Assembly (NCBI GenBank): GCA_910585295.1
Contig: CAJUDE010000039.1
Span: 1 to 31,603, forward strand
Origin: an uncultured Lachnospiraceae bacterium
GTDB taxonomy: Bacteria > Bacillota > Clostridia > Lachnospirales > Lachnospiraceae
Direction: 5' to 3'
DNA: 31,603 bases
Shown here: positions 1 through 6,122 of the stretch, one piece after another
Position numbering within the stretch: position 1 is the stretch's first letter
Layout: every line of letters starts with the position of its first letter
The notes under the pieces: generated by a model
Databases searched by the model: none
Told to the model about the DNA's origin: nothing
The model's input: the letters and a program-made list of their open reading frames with translations, nothing else
Made by a program: the position numbers and the translations under genes

Positions 1-161
1 AAATGTTTTACGGCTACGAAAAGACATTTAAAACATTAGAAGAATTGGAACTTGCAATAAGAGAGTATATAGAGTATTATAATAACAGACGCATTAAGTT
101 ACGATTAAAAGGAATGTCCCCTGTAAAATATAGGGAACATTTTGAAAAATCTATAACTTGA
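1..161 (+). CDS. IS3-family transposase (OrfB, rve integrase core), C-terminal part only
   Basis: The first 161 bases read through as the end of a DDE-type transposase. The visible protein has the typical IS3 OrfB ending: a run like ELAIREYIEYYNNRRI followed by LKGMSPVKYRE, the hallmark after the catalytic glutamate in the rve/integrase catalytic domain. The frame is open to the left edge, so only the last 50 or so residues are seen. In this family the enzyme is made by a -1 frameshift between OrfA and OrfB and cuts and joins the IS ends; none of that part is visible here. Identification rests on these C-terminal motifs and on the inverted repeat that follows the stop codon by 13 bases. Confidence 0.85.
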   Translation, partial: MFYGYEKTFKTLEELELAIREYIEYYNNRRIKLRLKGMSPVKYREHFEKSIT

Positions 162-174
162 TTTAAGAATCATG

Positions 175-193
175 GTCTAACATTTGGGGTTCA
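175..193 (+). repeat. Right terminal inverted repeat of the IS3-family element
   Basis: The 19 bases ending at 193 read, on the complementary strand, TGAACCCCAAATGTTAGAC. This matches the general form of IS150-type ends (TGAAC, a run of C, then AAA(T/A)GTTAGAC). The exact last base is inferred from this form because the partner repeat is outside the window. Confidence 0.65.
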
Positions 194-213
194 CCACAAA
201 AGCGTGGTTGACC
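194..213. other. Remnant of the second toxin-antitoxin hairpin, cut by the IS
   Basis: On the minus strand GGTCAACCAC (213-204) is followed by GCTTTT and then GTGGT, where the IS end begins. From memory, related loci carry a longer hairpin here (GGTCAACCAC...GTGGTTGACC) ahead of a T-run. Only the first five pairs of the right arm survive before the sequence turns into the IS terminal repeat. I infer that the IS landed inside this hairpin. Confidence 0.5.
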
Positions 214-226
214 TCCAGTAGCTTAA

Positions 227-263
227 AAGCCTACCTTCACCGGGCAAGTGACAAGGTAGGCTT
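227..263 (-). terminator. Terminator of the small toxin mRNA (probably bidirectional)
   Basis: A perfect 11-bp stem (AAGCCTACCTT at 227-237 with AAGGTAGGCTT at 253-263) encloses a 15-base loop. On the minus strand it begins 2 bases after the toxin stop codon and is followed by CTTTT, giving a compact intrinsic terminator. On the plus strand it is followed by ATTTATTTT, so it could also end an antisense RNA coming from the left, as in other type I toxin-antitoxin loci of this family. Confidence 0.75.
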
Positions 264-265
264 AT

Positions 266-361
266 TTATTTTCGCTTGTTATTCCTATCAATATAGGAAA
301 GCAACGCAATTAGAAAATTACCGCCTAAAAACAACAGGCTTAAAATCTGGTATGTATTCAT
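266..361 (-). CDS. Putative holin-like small membrane toxin of a type I toxin-antitoxin system (Hol_Tox family)
   Basis: This 31-residue reading frame starts MNTYQILSLLFLGGNFLIALLS and ends YIDRNNKRK. It has the family layout: a short MNTYQ-type head, one hydrophobic segment at residues about 6-22, and a basic tail ending in Lys-Arg-Lys. Members of this family (Pfam Hol_Tox, from established knowledge) are small membrane toxins silenced by an antisense RNA. The start is set by GGGAGGTGG five bases upstream. The gene has its own promoter at 431-459, a leader that can fold over the ribosome binding site, and a terminator directly after the stop, so it is a complete mRNA unit. The antisense antitoxin would be expected to enter from the downstream side, where an IS now sits. 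Its promoter was not identified. Confidence 0.8.
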   Translation of the reverse strand: MNTYQILSLLFLGGNFLIALLSYIDRNNKRK

Positions 362-365
362 ATGC

Positions 366-398
366 GCCACCTCCCTTCTTCGATGAAGTTTGGGAGGC
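366..398 (-). promoter_or_regulatory. Leader hairpin masking the toxin ribosome binding site
   Basis: In the toxin mRNA, CCTCCC (397-392) can pair with GGGAGG (375-370), which is the ribosome binding site. A small inner stem CTTC/GAAG lies between them. Sequestered Shine-Dalgarno sequences are common in type I toxin mRNAs. Here the hairpin is seen in the sequence, while its effect on translation is inference. Confidence 0.6.
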
Positions 399-430
399 TA
401 CCACCTTGTAACACGGCTGCTCTGGCACAA

Positions 431-459
431 ATTATAGCATACCCCATTCCATACGGCAA
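431..459 (-). promoter_or_regulatory. Promoter of the small toxin gene
   Basis: On the minus strand TTGCCG (459-454) and TATAAT (436-431) are separated by 17 bases, and the -10 box is preceded by TG at the extended position (TGCTATAAT). Transcription would begin near 424, giving a leader of about 63 bases before the toxin start. Confidence 0.75.
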
Positions 460-623
460 TCTGCTTTTTTCTATATTTTACTCTATTCTTTGGACTTTTC
501 CGTAAACGTTTCTCCATCAACAACAGAAAAGCTTTGTGGTTAGCAAATACCAGGATTTCATTTCCACCCTAAGGAACGGCAGCCCGCTTTTAATGGCCTC
601 GGAATATCTCTTATACATTTATA

Positions 624-1058
624 CTAATATGTTACTATGTTGCTTTCACAAGTCACCTGTTCTCCCTCTACCGTGGCAATTGCGTATACCCGGTAAGTCC
701 CTCTGGATGATAAAGTAAAAGACTTGCTCATTGTCTTTGACCCTGATGTTGAAGATTCCACCCAGGAAGATTTTGTTTGCCAGGAGCCATTTTCCTTGCG
801 TTGCAAACGCATAGTTAAATTAACAAAACACACTTTTTTTGCAAATACTTCTGAAAGGCAATATGCAGTATTCCCCTCAATCTTTAACCCGGCAGCTATA
901 TTAGAAATATAAATATAGTAAGGCTGTATCCCACCTGAATTTCCTGCCGCCCTGGCCTGCGCCGCTGCCTTTGTACCCCCTTCTGCTGCATAGCTGACTG
1001 TAGACATACTGATTACCAGGCTTATCACTGCCAGCATCATCGCAAGTTTTTGTTTCAT
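624..1058 (-). CDS. Small secreted protein, DUF6147-like
   Basis: The 144-residue product starts with a clear signal peptide (MKQKLAMMLAVISLVISMS... with an AYAA-like cleavage region at VSYAA, residues about 21-25). The mature part begins with a Gly/Ala/Gln-rich stretch followed by GGIQPYYIYI. The rest looks like a single beta-sandwich: alternating strands, WxxKSSW, a Ser/Thr-rich middle and a closing TYRVYAIATV. This is the layout of the small exported DUF6147 proteins of Lachnospiraceae; the family name is from memory of that pattern. The start follows GGAAGGAGAAGG. A TATAAT box at 1093-1088 lies about 30 bases upstream. No function is known, and neither neighbour suggests one. Confidence 0.75.
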   Translation of the reverse strand: MKQKLAMMLAVISLVISMSTVSYAAEGGTKAAAQARAAGNSGGIQPYYIYISNIAAGLKIEGNTAYCLSEVFAKKVCFVNLTMRLQRKENGSWQTKSSWVESSTSGSKTMSKSFTLSSRGTYRVYAIATVEGEQVTCESNIVTY

Positions 1059-1220
1059 AAACCTTCTCCTTCCGTTTTATCTTTAGTATTATATACAATA
1101 TGGGCATAACACCCCATATTTCAGACAAACGAAACCTAGAAAACATGACACTCCTTGGAAAATTATGCTTTTTCCATTACCTACAGACACTCAATATTAT
1201 CTCTTCATCACACTATATTG

Positions 1221-1946
1221 TCACTTCAATGGTTCATCAACAAGCTCTAACTTCCCCGCTAACTCTATCAATTCATCCTTCCCAAACGCGCCTGTTAAAA
1301 CCAATTTGTACACTCCATTGGAAAGTATCAAAGAACCAATTCCATCATCTTCTGTATAATATCCCTTAAAACCATTTACTTCAATATCCTTTAATCCTTC
1401 TGAATCTGAGGTAATGCTTTCTATTACTAAATCTTCTTGCCATGTTTGTTTTAGAAAAAGCATATCCTCTGCCTTAACATAAGTAACTTTATATCTTTGG
1501 AATCCTATTTCAAAATCTTCTGATTTTAAAGAATACCCTTCTGGAACTTCTGTCAAGCAATACTTCCGAAAATTATCTTTCGTATGCTTCACATTCTTAT
1601 CTAATTCATTATTTTGAATCTTAACATGGTCTTCATTCTGTTCTACATTAAAACTATTCAACCACTGGATAATTGGCTCCGCGCCAAATACTGTTCCGCC
1701 CGCCATTATAAATACAAACAAGGTGACCACTGCCACCCGCTTCCTGGTGCAAAACGAACGGTGCAATCCCAAAATATGGTTCCCTTCCCCGCCAACCGTC
1801 GCAGGCCCTTTCATTATACGGCGCATTTTCAAACGGAACTTTAATGAGAATTTATGTTCCGGGAGATCTGTTGGACGGTTTGCATAGTCTTCCTTCGCAA
1901 TTTCATCAAATGCCTCTTTGAGCAGTTTCTCCATATCATTACCCAT
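1221..1946 (-). CDS. DUF4367 single-pass membrane protein (anti-sigma-like), orphan
   Basis: The 241-residue product has a cytoplasmic N-terminal part (MEKLLKEAFDEIAKEDYAN..., residues 1-85), one membrane span at about 90-108 (VAVVTLFVFIMAGGTVFGA), and an extracellular C-terminal half with the DUF4367 pattern (VPEGYSLKSEDFE... LFLKQTW... GYYTEDDGIGSLILSNGVYKLVLTG). DUF4367 proteins are usually encoded just after an ECF sigma factor and are thought to act as membrane sensors or anti-sigma factors. No sigma gene adjoins this one, and it has its own promoter at 1992-2020. The start at 1946 is preferred because GGAGGGGG lies six bases upstream; an upstream ATG at 1967 overlaps that site. Confidence 0.75.
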   Translation of the reverse strand: MGNDMEKLLKEAFDEIAKEDYANRPTDLPEHKFSLKFRLKMRRIMKGPATVGGEGNHILGLHRSFCTRKRVAVVTLFVFIMAGGTVFGAEPIIQWLNSFNVEQNEDHVKIQNNELDKNVKHTKDNFRKYCLTEVPEGYSLKSEDFEIGFQRYKVTYVKAEDMLFLKQTWQEDLVIESITSDSEGLKDIEVNGFKGYYTEDDGIGSLILSNGVYKLVLTGAFGKDELIELAGKLELVDEPLK

Positions 1947-1991
1947 CTGCCCCCTCCTTCCTGTCATTTCATAACTAAATGTCTCGTCATG

Positions 1992-2020
1992 GTTATACCC
2001 TATATTAACATAACAATCAA
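1992..2020 (-). promoter_or_regulatory. Promoter of the DUF4367 gene
   Basis: On the minus strand TTGATT (2020-2015) and TATAAC (1997-1992) are 17 bases apart. The predicted start near 1985 gives a leader of about 40 bases. Its presence means the gene is transcribed independently of the restriction operon upstream. Confidence 0.65.
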
Positions 2021-2084
2021 AACATTTGTTTCATGACATGGCTGTTTGCCCCGCACATCCCAGCCATCAAATAGGACAGAAAAG

Positions 2085-2133
2085 AGGCAGCCATCCATAT
2101 TATGCCCTATGGGGATAATATGGATGGCTGCCT
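2085..2133 (-). terminator. Terminator after the restriction-modification operon
   Basis: A perfect 19-bp inverted repeat (2085-2103 with 2115-2133, arm AGGCAGCCATCCATATTAT) has an 11-base loop in which CCC and GGG can pair further. On the minus strand it is followed by CTCTTTTCTG, a weak T-run. It lies about 120 bases past the specificity gene and is best read as its terminator. Nothing else was found in 2021-2255 apart from a short hairpin GCCCAACCTATGATGGGC near 2199-2216. Confidence 0.65.
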
Positions 2134-2255
2134 AAATTGGCAATAAATGTACGTAGGCCGCTAGGTGCAAAGTAGGCTAATTTATATCCTCTTCTGCCCA
2201 ACCTATGATGGGCAAATACCACACAGCAGCCTAACGGGGCATTTGACGGAAAATT

Positions 2256-3269
2256 TTATATTCTGTCGCTATAAGGTAAAGATTTTATATACTTTTCCAT
2301 ATAGAGAAAATCTGGTGTTCCATTATCTTGGCACGGCAGCTTTATTACTGTTTCCTTCATTTTCTCCATAGTCCATTTTCTTCCATAGCCAAACCGATAT
2401 TTGTTTGCTTTAATCACAGTTATTAAGAACATTGCAATATATCTGTTCATTTTCCAAAAATCTTTTGCATATAAAATATTTATATCATCGGATGCCCAGA
2501 ATGGCTTTGCTTGATAAAAAGCCTCTCCCACACTTCCATTATAATTGACCGTAATACAGTTCCCCTCCCACAATTTACTCGCTGAAATTTTCTGCCGAAC
2601 CCCATTATTATTAGAAATTGCGCCAAGATAATTATCTTCCCCATCTATCATATCTGCTTTTGTTAGGCGTTTGCCTTTTTCAATCTTAAACAGCGTATCT
2701 AAGTCATATTCTTCCCATTCAGAAATATCCAAAGCTAACGCAGCTTCCTTATGTACAGAAGTCTTGATTGCTTTATGGTGCAGGGATTTCATATATCTGT
2801 CCATAAATTCCCAATCTGGGCGTCCCTTACTATTTACTGGAAGGGCAATTGCCATATTCATGTATTGCGTACCCTTTACTTTCCGTCCATAATTAAATTT
2901 ATACATATTTGCCATAAGAATTGTCCTTAAGAACAAATAGTGATATGTATTTAAATCTCTTTCCTTCCCAATCAATGCTTTTGCAGAATCTCCAACCACA
3001 CATCCTTTTGGCTGAAATGAAACATATCCTGCGCTGCCTGAGCGCGCAACTGTAAGGCAAGGCTGTGAAACAATCTTATAATTCATTTCTTTACAATATT
3101 TTTCATCTATAAATCCCATACAAGCATTATTCGCTGAACTGCTTTGTACCGCTGCAAGCCTGCCTGGGTTATCTTTTATTTCCTGTTCCGTTATCCCTTT
3201 CCCGTTTATGAACGGATAAAAAATATCAGAAATTTTAAACTTTTCCCACTGTTCCATATTAAGGTTCAT
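2256..3269 (-). CDS. Specificity subunit of a BcgI-like (type IIB) restriction-modification system
   Basis: The 337-residue product holds two copies of a target-recognition unit. The first begins near residue 7 (QWEKFKISDIF...NGKGIT), the second near residue 188 (EWEEYDLDTLFKIEKGKRLT). Each ends with a similar segment, YKFNYGRKVKGTQYMNMAIALP and YRFGYGRKWTMEKMKETVIKLP, followed by Asp-hydrophobic-Met-x-x-Tyr-Met/Ile-Lys-Ser-Leu. This two-domain architecture reads a bipartite DNA sequence, one half per domain. The length closely matches the BcgI B subunit, about 340 residues. The ATG at 3269 is chosen because AGGAGG lies nine bases upstream; the gene overlaps the end of the methylase gene by 11 bases, so translation is probably coupled. 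The sequence recognised cannot be deduced here. Confidence 0.85.
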   Translation of the reverse strand: MNLNMEQWEKFKISDIFYPFINGKGITEQEIKDNPGRLAAVQSSSANNACMGFIDEKYCKEMNYKIVSQPCLTVARSGSAGYVSFQPKGCVVGDSAKALIGKERDLNTYHYLFLRTILMANMYKFNYGRKVKGTQYMNMAIALPVNSKGRPDWEFMDRYMKSLHHKAIKTSVHKEAALALDISEWEEYDLDTLFKIEKGKRLTKADMIDGEDNYLGAISNNNGVRQKISASKLWEGNCITVNYNGSVGEAFYQAKPFWASDDINILYAKDFWKMNRYIAMFLITVIKANKYRFGYGRKWTMEKMKETVIKLPCQDNGTPDFLYMEKYIKSLPYSDRI

Positions 3270-5124
3270 AGACCTCACCCTCCTGAATTAAATAAGCAAG
3301 GTAATCATTAAGGGTAGATTGAAAGTCGTCTTGTGTCAATTTAGAATAGTCAGTCTGCATATATGCTTCGCACAACCATTCGTCCTCATATCCAACACAG
3401 CGCCTCGCAGACAAGCCGTCAACAACATCTTTATTCCTGTATAGCTTCAACCACTCTTTTTCAATGTTTTCCCATTTTCCAAAAGCATCTATCCTCCCTA
3501 ACTTTTTTCGTTTTACAAAACCATCATTTTTGCAATATCCAAAAAAAGTTTCCTGCGTGCAGTCATGAGGCGTATGCGCCGTCCAAACCATAACGCACAC
3601 ATTTGTCCCAGTTGGATAGAAGATATCATCTGGCATGGAAAAAACAGCTTTCAATGCATTCTTTTTCATTAATCGTTCCCTTATATCCTTGAACTTTGTT
3701 CCGATTGCACAGCTCATCGGAACAACGACAACCCCTGTCCCTCCCACTGTAAGGATATCTAACAAATGTTCAACAAATTCCAGTTCAACAACGTCTTTTT
3801 GTGAATACGGCGGGTTAATTAATCCTATGTTTATATTTTTGCTTTTAAGTTCATCTGTAATCTCTTTATTGAAACAATCGCCTTTATAAATATTTGATTT
3901 GCCATCTTTGCGGATAATCATATTTGCAATTGCCAATGTATAAAGCCCGTCATCAAATTCAACGCCATATAATCCATTTTTTCGGATGCTTTCAATTTCG
4001 GCCGAATTTGCATTTCTAAACATTTTGCTCATAGCAGTCACCAGGAAAGAGCCAGAACCACAACAGATATCAACGACCCGGCTGTTCTTATTCACACCAG
4101 CCAGGTCACACATAAATTCTGTCAAATGTTGAGGGGTCAGAATAATGCCTAATCCGCTGCCGTCACCGCCCGAGTATTTAATAAATTCATGATAAAATAC
4201 TCCCAAAGCATCAACTGTGCTATCTGCATAATCCATCATCGGCTTAATTTTCATTTCTAACTGTTCAATATACCAGGTAATGGACTTGGAATGCCCCAAT
4301 GGGATTTCTGCAAATTTCGTATTATCCTGCAGAGTATTGAAAACTTGTTTGATGTAACTTATCCTATTGCTCTTAATATCACTATATTTAAGGACGTTTT
4401 CTATTGCATTTTGTATATTTTGCATTACTAATTTATAGGATATAAGCAAAGAATAACTTTTTGAGAAATCTTCATCGTTTAATGCAATCAATATCCCTGC
4501 AATAAAAATCGGTTTATGTGCTTCTGTCACCTTAATTTCCCTCAATGCATTATGCATGTCAATAGCAGTGTTCCTTATTTCATCTAAAGAATATGCCTTC
4601 CTAAGTTTGTTCCCTTTAATCAATTCTAAATAATTTTGAGGTTCTAAAATAATATCTTTTGCTTTATCTAATATTGAATATTTATCTTGCCCCCGCATCC
4701 AGTAAAAAGTATCTACTTTCATATTTTGAATTGTTGTCCCACTCACGGCAATTGCAATGACATTATATTCATTTTTTAAAAATTTGGCATAATATAAAAC
4801 ACCATCTACTGCGAAGGAATTTGGCCGATTGAATTTTTCGCTACAATGCTTTTTGCTGCTATTTTTACACTCTATCACGATTAAGGTGTGAATATCGTCA
4901 TGGAAGGTTATAATATATTCCGGCTTTGCCTTTCCTTTTCCACCCTGATTATAATCTTCCAGCTTACATTCTTTTGGTTTTCCGCCTGCTTGTTTCAAAA
5001 TCTTTTCAATTTTATCTATATCCGAAACATCACCTTGTGGAAAGACATAGCCAAACGGATTCTTCCCGACCACGCATTTCATTTCTTTTAGTGTCAAGCT
5101 TTCCGTATATTGTTCAATTGCCAT
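3259..5124 (-). CDS. BcgI-like restriction endonuclease / N6-adenine methyltransferase fusion (type IIB)
   Basis: The 621-residue product is a single-chain nuclease and methylase. Residues about 55-90 carry a PD-(D/E)xK nuclease pattern, with PEYIITF near 68-74 and IECK at 84-87 giving the catalytic Glu and Lys. A helical linker follows. The C-terminal half is a gamma-class N6-adenine methyltransferase, with S-adenosylmethionine motif I VVDICCGSGSF (350-360) and the catalytic motif IV NPPY (437-440). The size (BcgI A is about 640 residues) and the adjacent specificity gene point to type IIB, which cuts on both sides of its site. Start at AAGGAG plus nine bases. The gene and its partner are clearly more AT-rich than the catabolic genes to the right, consistent with transfer. 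Confidence 0.87.
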   Translation of the reverse strand: MAIEQYTESLTLKEMKCVVGKNPFGYVFPQGDVSDIDKIEKILKQAGGKPKECKLEDYNQGGKGKAKPEYIITFHDDIHTLIVIECKNSSKKHCSEKFNRPNSFAVDGVLYYAKFLKNEYNVIAIAVSGTTIQNMKVDTFYWMRGQDKYSILDKAKDIILEPQNYLELIKGNKLRKAYSLDEIRNTAIDMHNALREIKVTEAHKPIFIAGILIALNDEDFSKSYSLLISYKLVMQNIQNAIENVLKYSDIKSNRISYIKQVFNTLQDNTKFAEIPLGHSKSITWYIEQLEMKIKPMMDYADSTVDALGVFYHEFIKYSGGDGSGLGIILTPQHLTEFMCDLAGVNKNSRVVDICCGSGSFLVTAMSKMFRNANSAEIESIRKNGLYGVEFDDGLYTLAIANMIIRKDGKSNIYKGDCFNKEITDELKSKNINIGLINPPYSQKDVVELEFVEHLLDILTVGGTGVVVVPMSCAIGTKFKDIRERLMKKNALKAVFSMPDDIFYPTGTNVCVMVWTAHTPHDCTQETFFGYCKNDGFVKRKKLGRIDAFGKWENIEKEWLKLYRNKDVVDGLSARRCVGYEDEWLCEAYMQTDYSKLTQDDFQSTLNDYLAYLIQEGEVYEP

Positions 5125-5164
5125 AATCTACATCTCCTTCTTGTACGATTTCCCGCTGGCGGCA

Positions 5165-5243
5165 TTATGCCATAATCACCCTGCGATATAGCTATGTGTT
5201 CTCACTAAGCTCGTGAAACACCTCGCTAAGTGTTCACATTATA
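5165..5243 (-). promoter_or_regulatory. Promoter and repeat-rich leader of the restriction-modification operon
   Basis: On the minus strand TGGTATAAT (246 to 238 after 5000; TATAAT at 5243-5238) is an extended -10 box with only a weak -35 (TGGATA at 5266-5261). The leader after it contains AACACTTAGCGAGGTGTT (palindromic ends AACAC/GTGTT) and then CACGAGCTTAGTGAGAACAC. These are two related units that can fold on themselves or serve as binding sites. No controller (C) protein gene is present, so their role is unknown. The operon start codon is about 110 bases from the predicted transcription start. Confidence 0.5.
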
Positions 5244-5340
5244 CCATAAGCATCTGCAGATATCCAGAATATTCCGAATGTTTGTTTGAATATTACTTCT
5301 GTTGGGGCAACAACTATCAGGTACATTAGTGTGATAATTG

Positions 5341-5852
5341 TTTTTTCTTTTATAGGAAAATCCGAATGAATTCCCTACAAGAAAGAATGCGCACAGCGCA
5401 TTCTTCGCGCGCGAGCAGATTGCGTAGCAATAAATTCTCTCCCTGCGAGCTGCGCATAATTTTTTATCTTATAGGATTAGGGTGTCAAAAGGTGGGATAA
5501 AAAATTTAAACTGGCAATTTGCACAATTATGTAGAAGGGATTGTGACTTGTTCCGCTATTAGATATTTCTTAATGTCCTGACGGCTCTCAGCAATTCCCA
5601 AACACGATGTTTGGGGAAGGCTTATGCTGAGCCATGGAGGGCGAATATAAGCCGGTTGCGTCAATTTCCAATAAGCAGCCCAGAACACTTAGAAATTCTT
5701 ATAGCAGGGAACAATGGGAATAATCTTTCTGCATGATTGTGCAAATTGACGATAGAAATTTTAAAAACCACCTTTTGACACCCTAATCCTTATAGGAAAT
5801 TTATACACTTTAACATTTCACAGTGACACGGTATTTCCTATAAGATGAAAAA
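5341..5852. repeat. Outer inverted repeats (TTATAGGAAA motif) around a gene-free block
   Basis: The motif TTTTTC(AT)TTATAGGAAA(A/T) occurs near 5343-5359 on the plus strand and again, inverted, near 5830-5848. Partial copies lie at 5461-5476 and 5787-5798. The block between them holds no plausible gene: frames are short and read through hairpins. It includes a GC-rich self-complementary patch at about 5388-5455 (AATGCGCACAGCGCATT, then CGCGCGCG). The arrangement looks like one small non-autonomous element sitting in or next to another. Confidence 0.45.
5465..5797. repeat. 333-bp imperfect palindrome, MITE-like or a large structured RNA
   Basis: A perfect 23-bp inverted pair (5473-5495, AGGATTAGGGTGTCAAAAGG and three more bases, against 5768-5790) marks the ends. 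Further inward CAATTTGCACAAT at 5515-5527 is matched by its complement at 5736-5748, and weaker matching continues for more than 100 bases on each arm. The centre is a nested hairpin, GGCTCTCAGCA...TGCTGAGCC around CCCAAACA/TGTTTGGG near 5587-5636. The right arm carries about 50 extra bases. No reading frame is supported. It fits a miniature inverted-repeat element; a folded non-coding RNA is the alternative. Confidence 0.6.
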
Positions 5853-5855
5853 GAC

Positions 5856-5890
5856 CCCCACGGCGCGCCCTGGCGCCATGGGGGTTTTAA
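5856..5890. terminator. Strong bidirectional hairpin terminator
   Basis: GACCCCCA and TGGGGGTTTT flank a GC-rich inner part (CGGCGCGCC...GGCGCCA). The stem is followed by TTTT on the plus strand and by TCTTTTTC on the minus strand, so it can stop transcription in both directions. It insulates the spermidine-synthase-like gene from the repeat block on its left. Confidence 0.65.
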
Positions 5891-5945
5891 AAAGGGGAGG
5901 ATAAGTATTTAACCTTATCTTTCGTTTCAAGCATTGCTGCTTTCC

Positions 5946-5980
5946 CCGAGCCGGACAAATGGGGGATTTGTCCTTTTCGG
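5946..5980. other. Hairpin upstream of the membrane/spermidine-synthase gene
   Basis: GGACAAAT (5953-5960) pairs with ATTTGTCC (5966-5973) around GGGGG, with outer CCGA/TCGG pairs. It lies before the likely transcription start of the next gene (TAGAAT at 6068-6073), so it is more likely a leftover terminator or binding site than a leader. Nothing else was recognised in 5891-6122. Confidence 0.35.
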
Positions 5981-6122
5981 ATGATAGTAGTATGCACGGT
6001 TTCCAACCATTTATACAATTATTTTTTAAAAAAATAAAAAAACTTACTATTTTCCCAAAGCCTATGTTAGAATAAGTTAGCATGTATTTGAAAATCAAAA
6101 TAGGAATTAAAGGTGGTAACTT

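Larger units (their letters stand above)
1..193 (+). mobile_element. Right end of an IS3-family (IS150-like) insertion sequence
   Basis: The window opens inside an insertion sequence. It contains the 3' end of an IS3-type transposase gene (stop at 159-161). That is followed by a terminal repeat at 175-193 whose complement begins TGAACCCCAAATGTTAGAC, the usual form of IS150-group ends. I place the element boundary at about 193, where the outer end reads TGAAC on the minus strand. The left end lies outside the window, so neither the target duplication nor the intactness of the element can be checked. The element abuts the downstream hairpin of the small toxin gene. Confidence 0.8.

Noticed and set aside
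5587..5636. The centre of the large palindrome as a simple terminator
   Set aside because: No gene ends nearby on either strand and there is no T-run. The symmetric arms continue far beyond it, so it is better seen as part of the element.
5838..6098. An 86-codon minus-strand open frame upstream of the spermidine-synthase-like gene
   Set aside because: It reads through a strong bidirectional terminator (5856-5890) and a second hairpin, has no ribosome binding site and resembles no family. The area is treated as non-coding.
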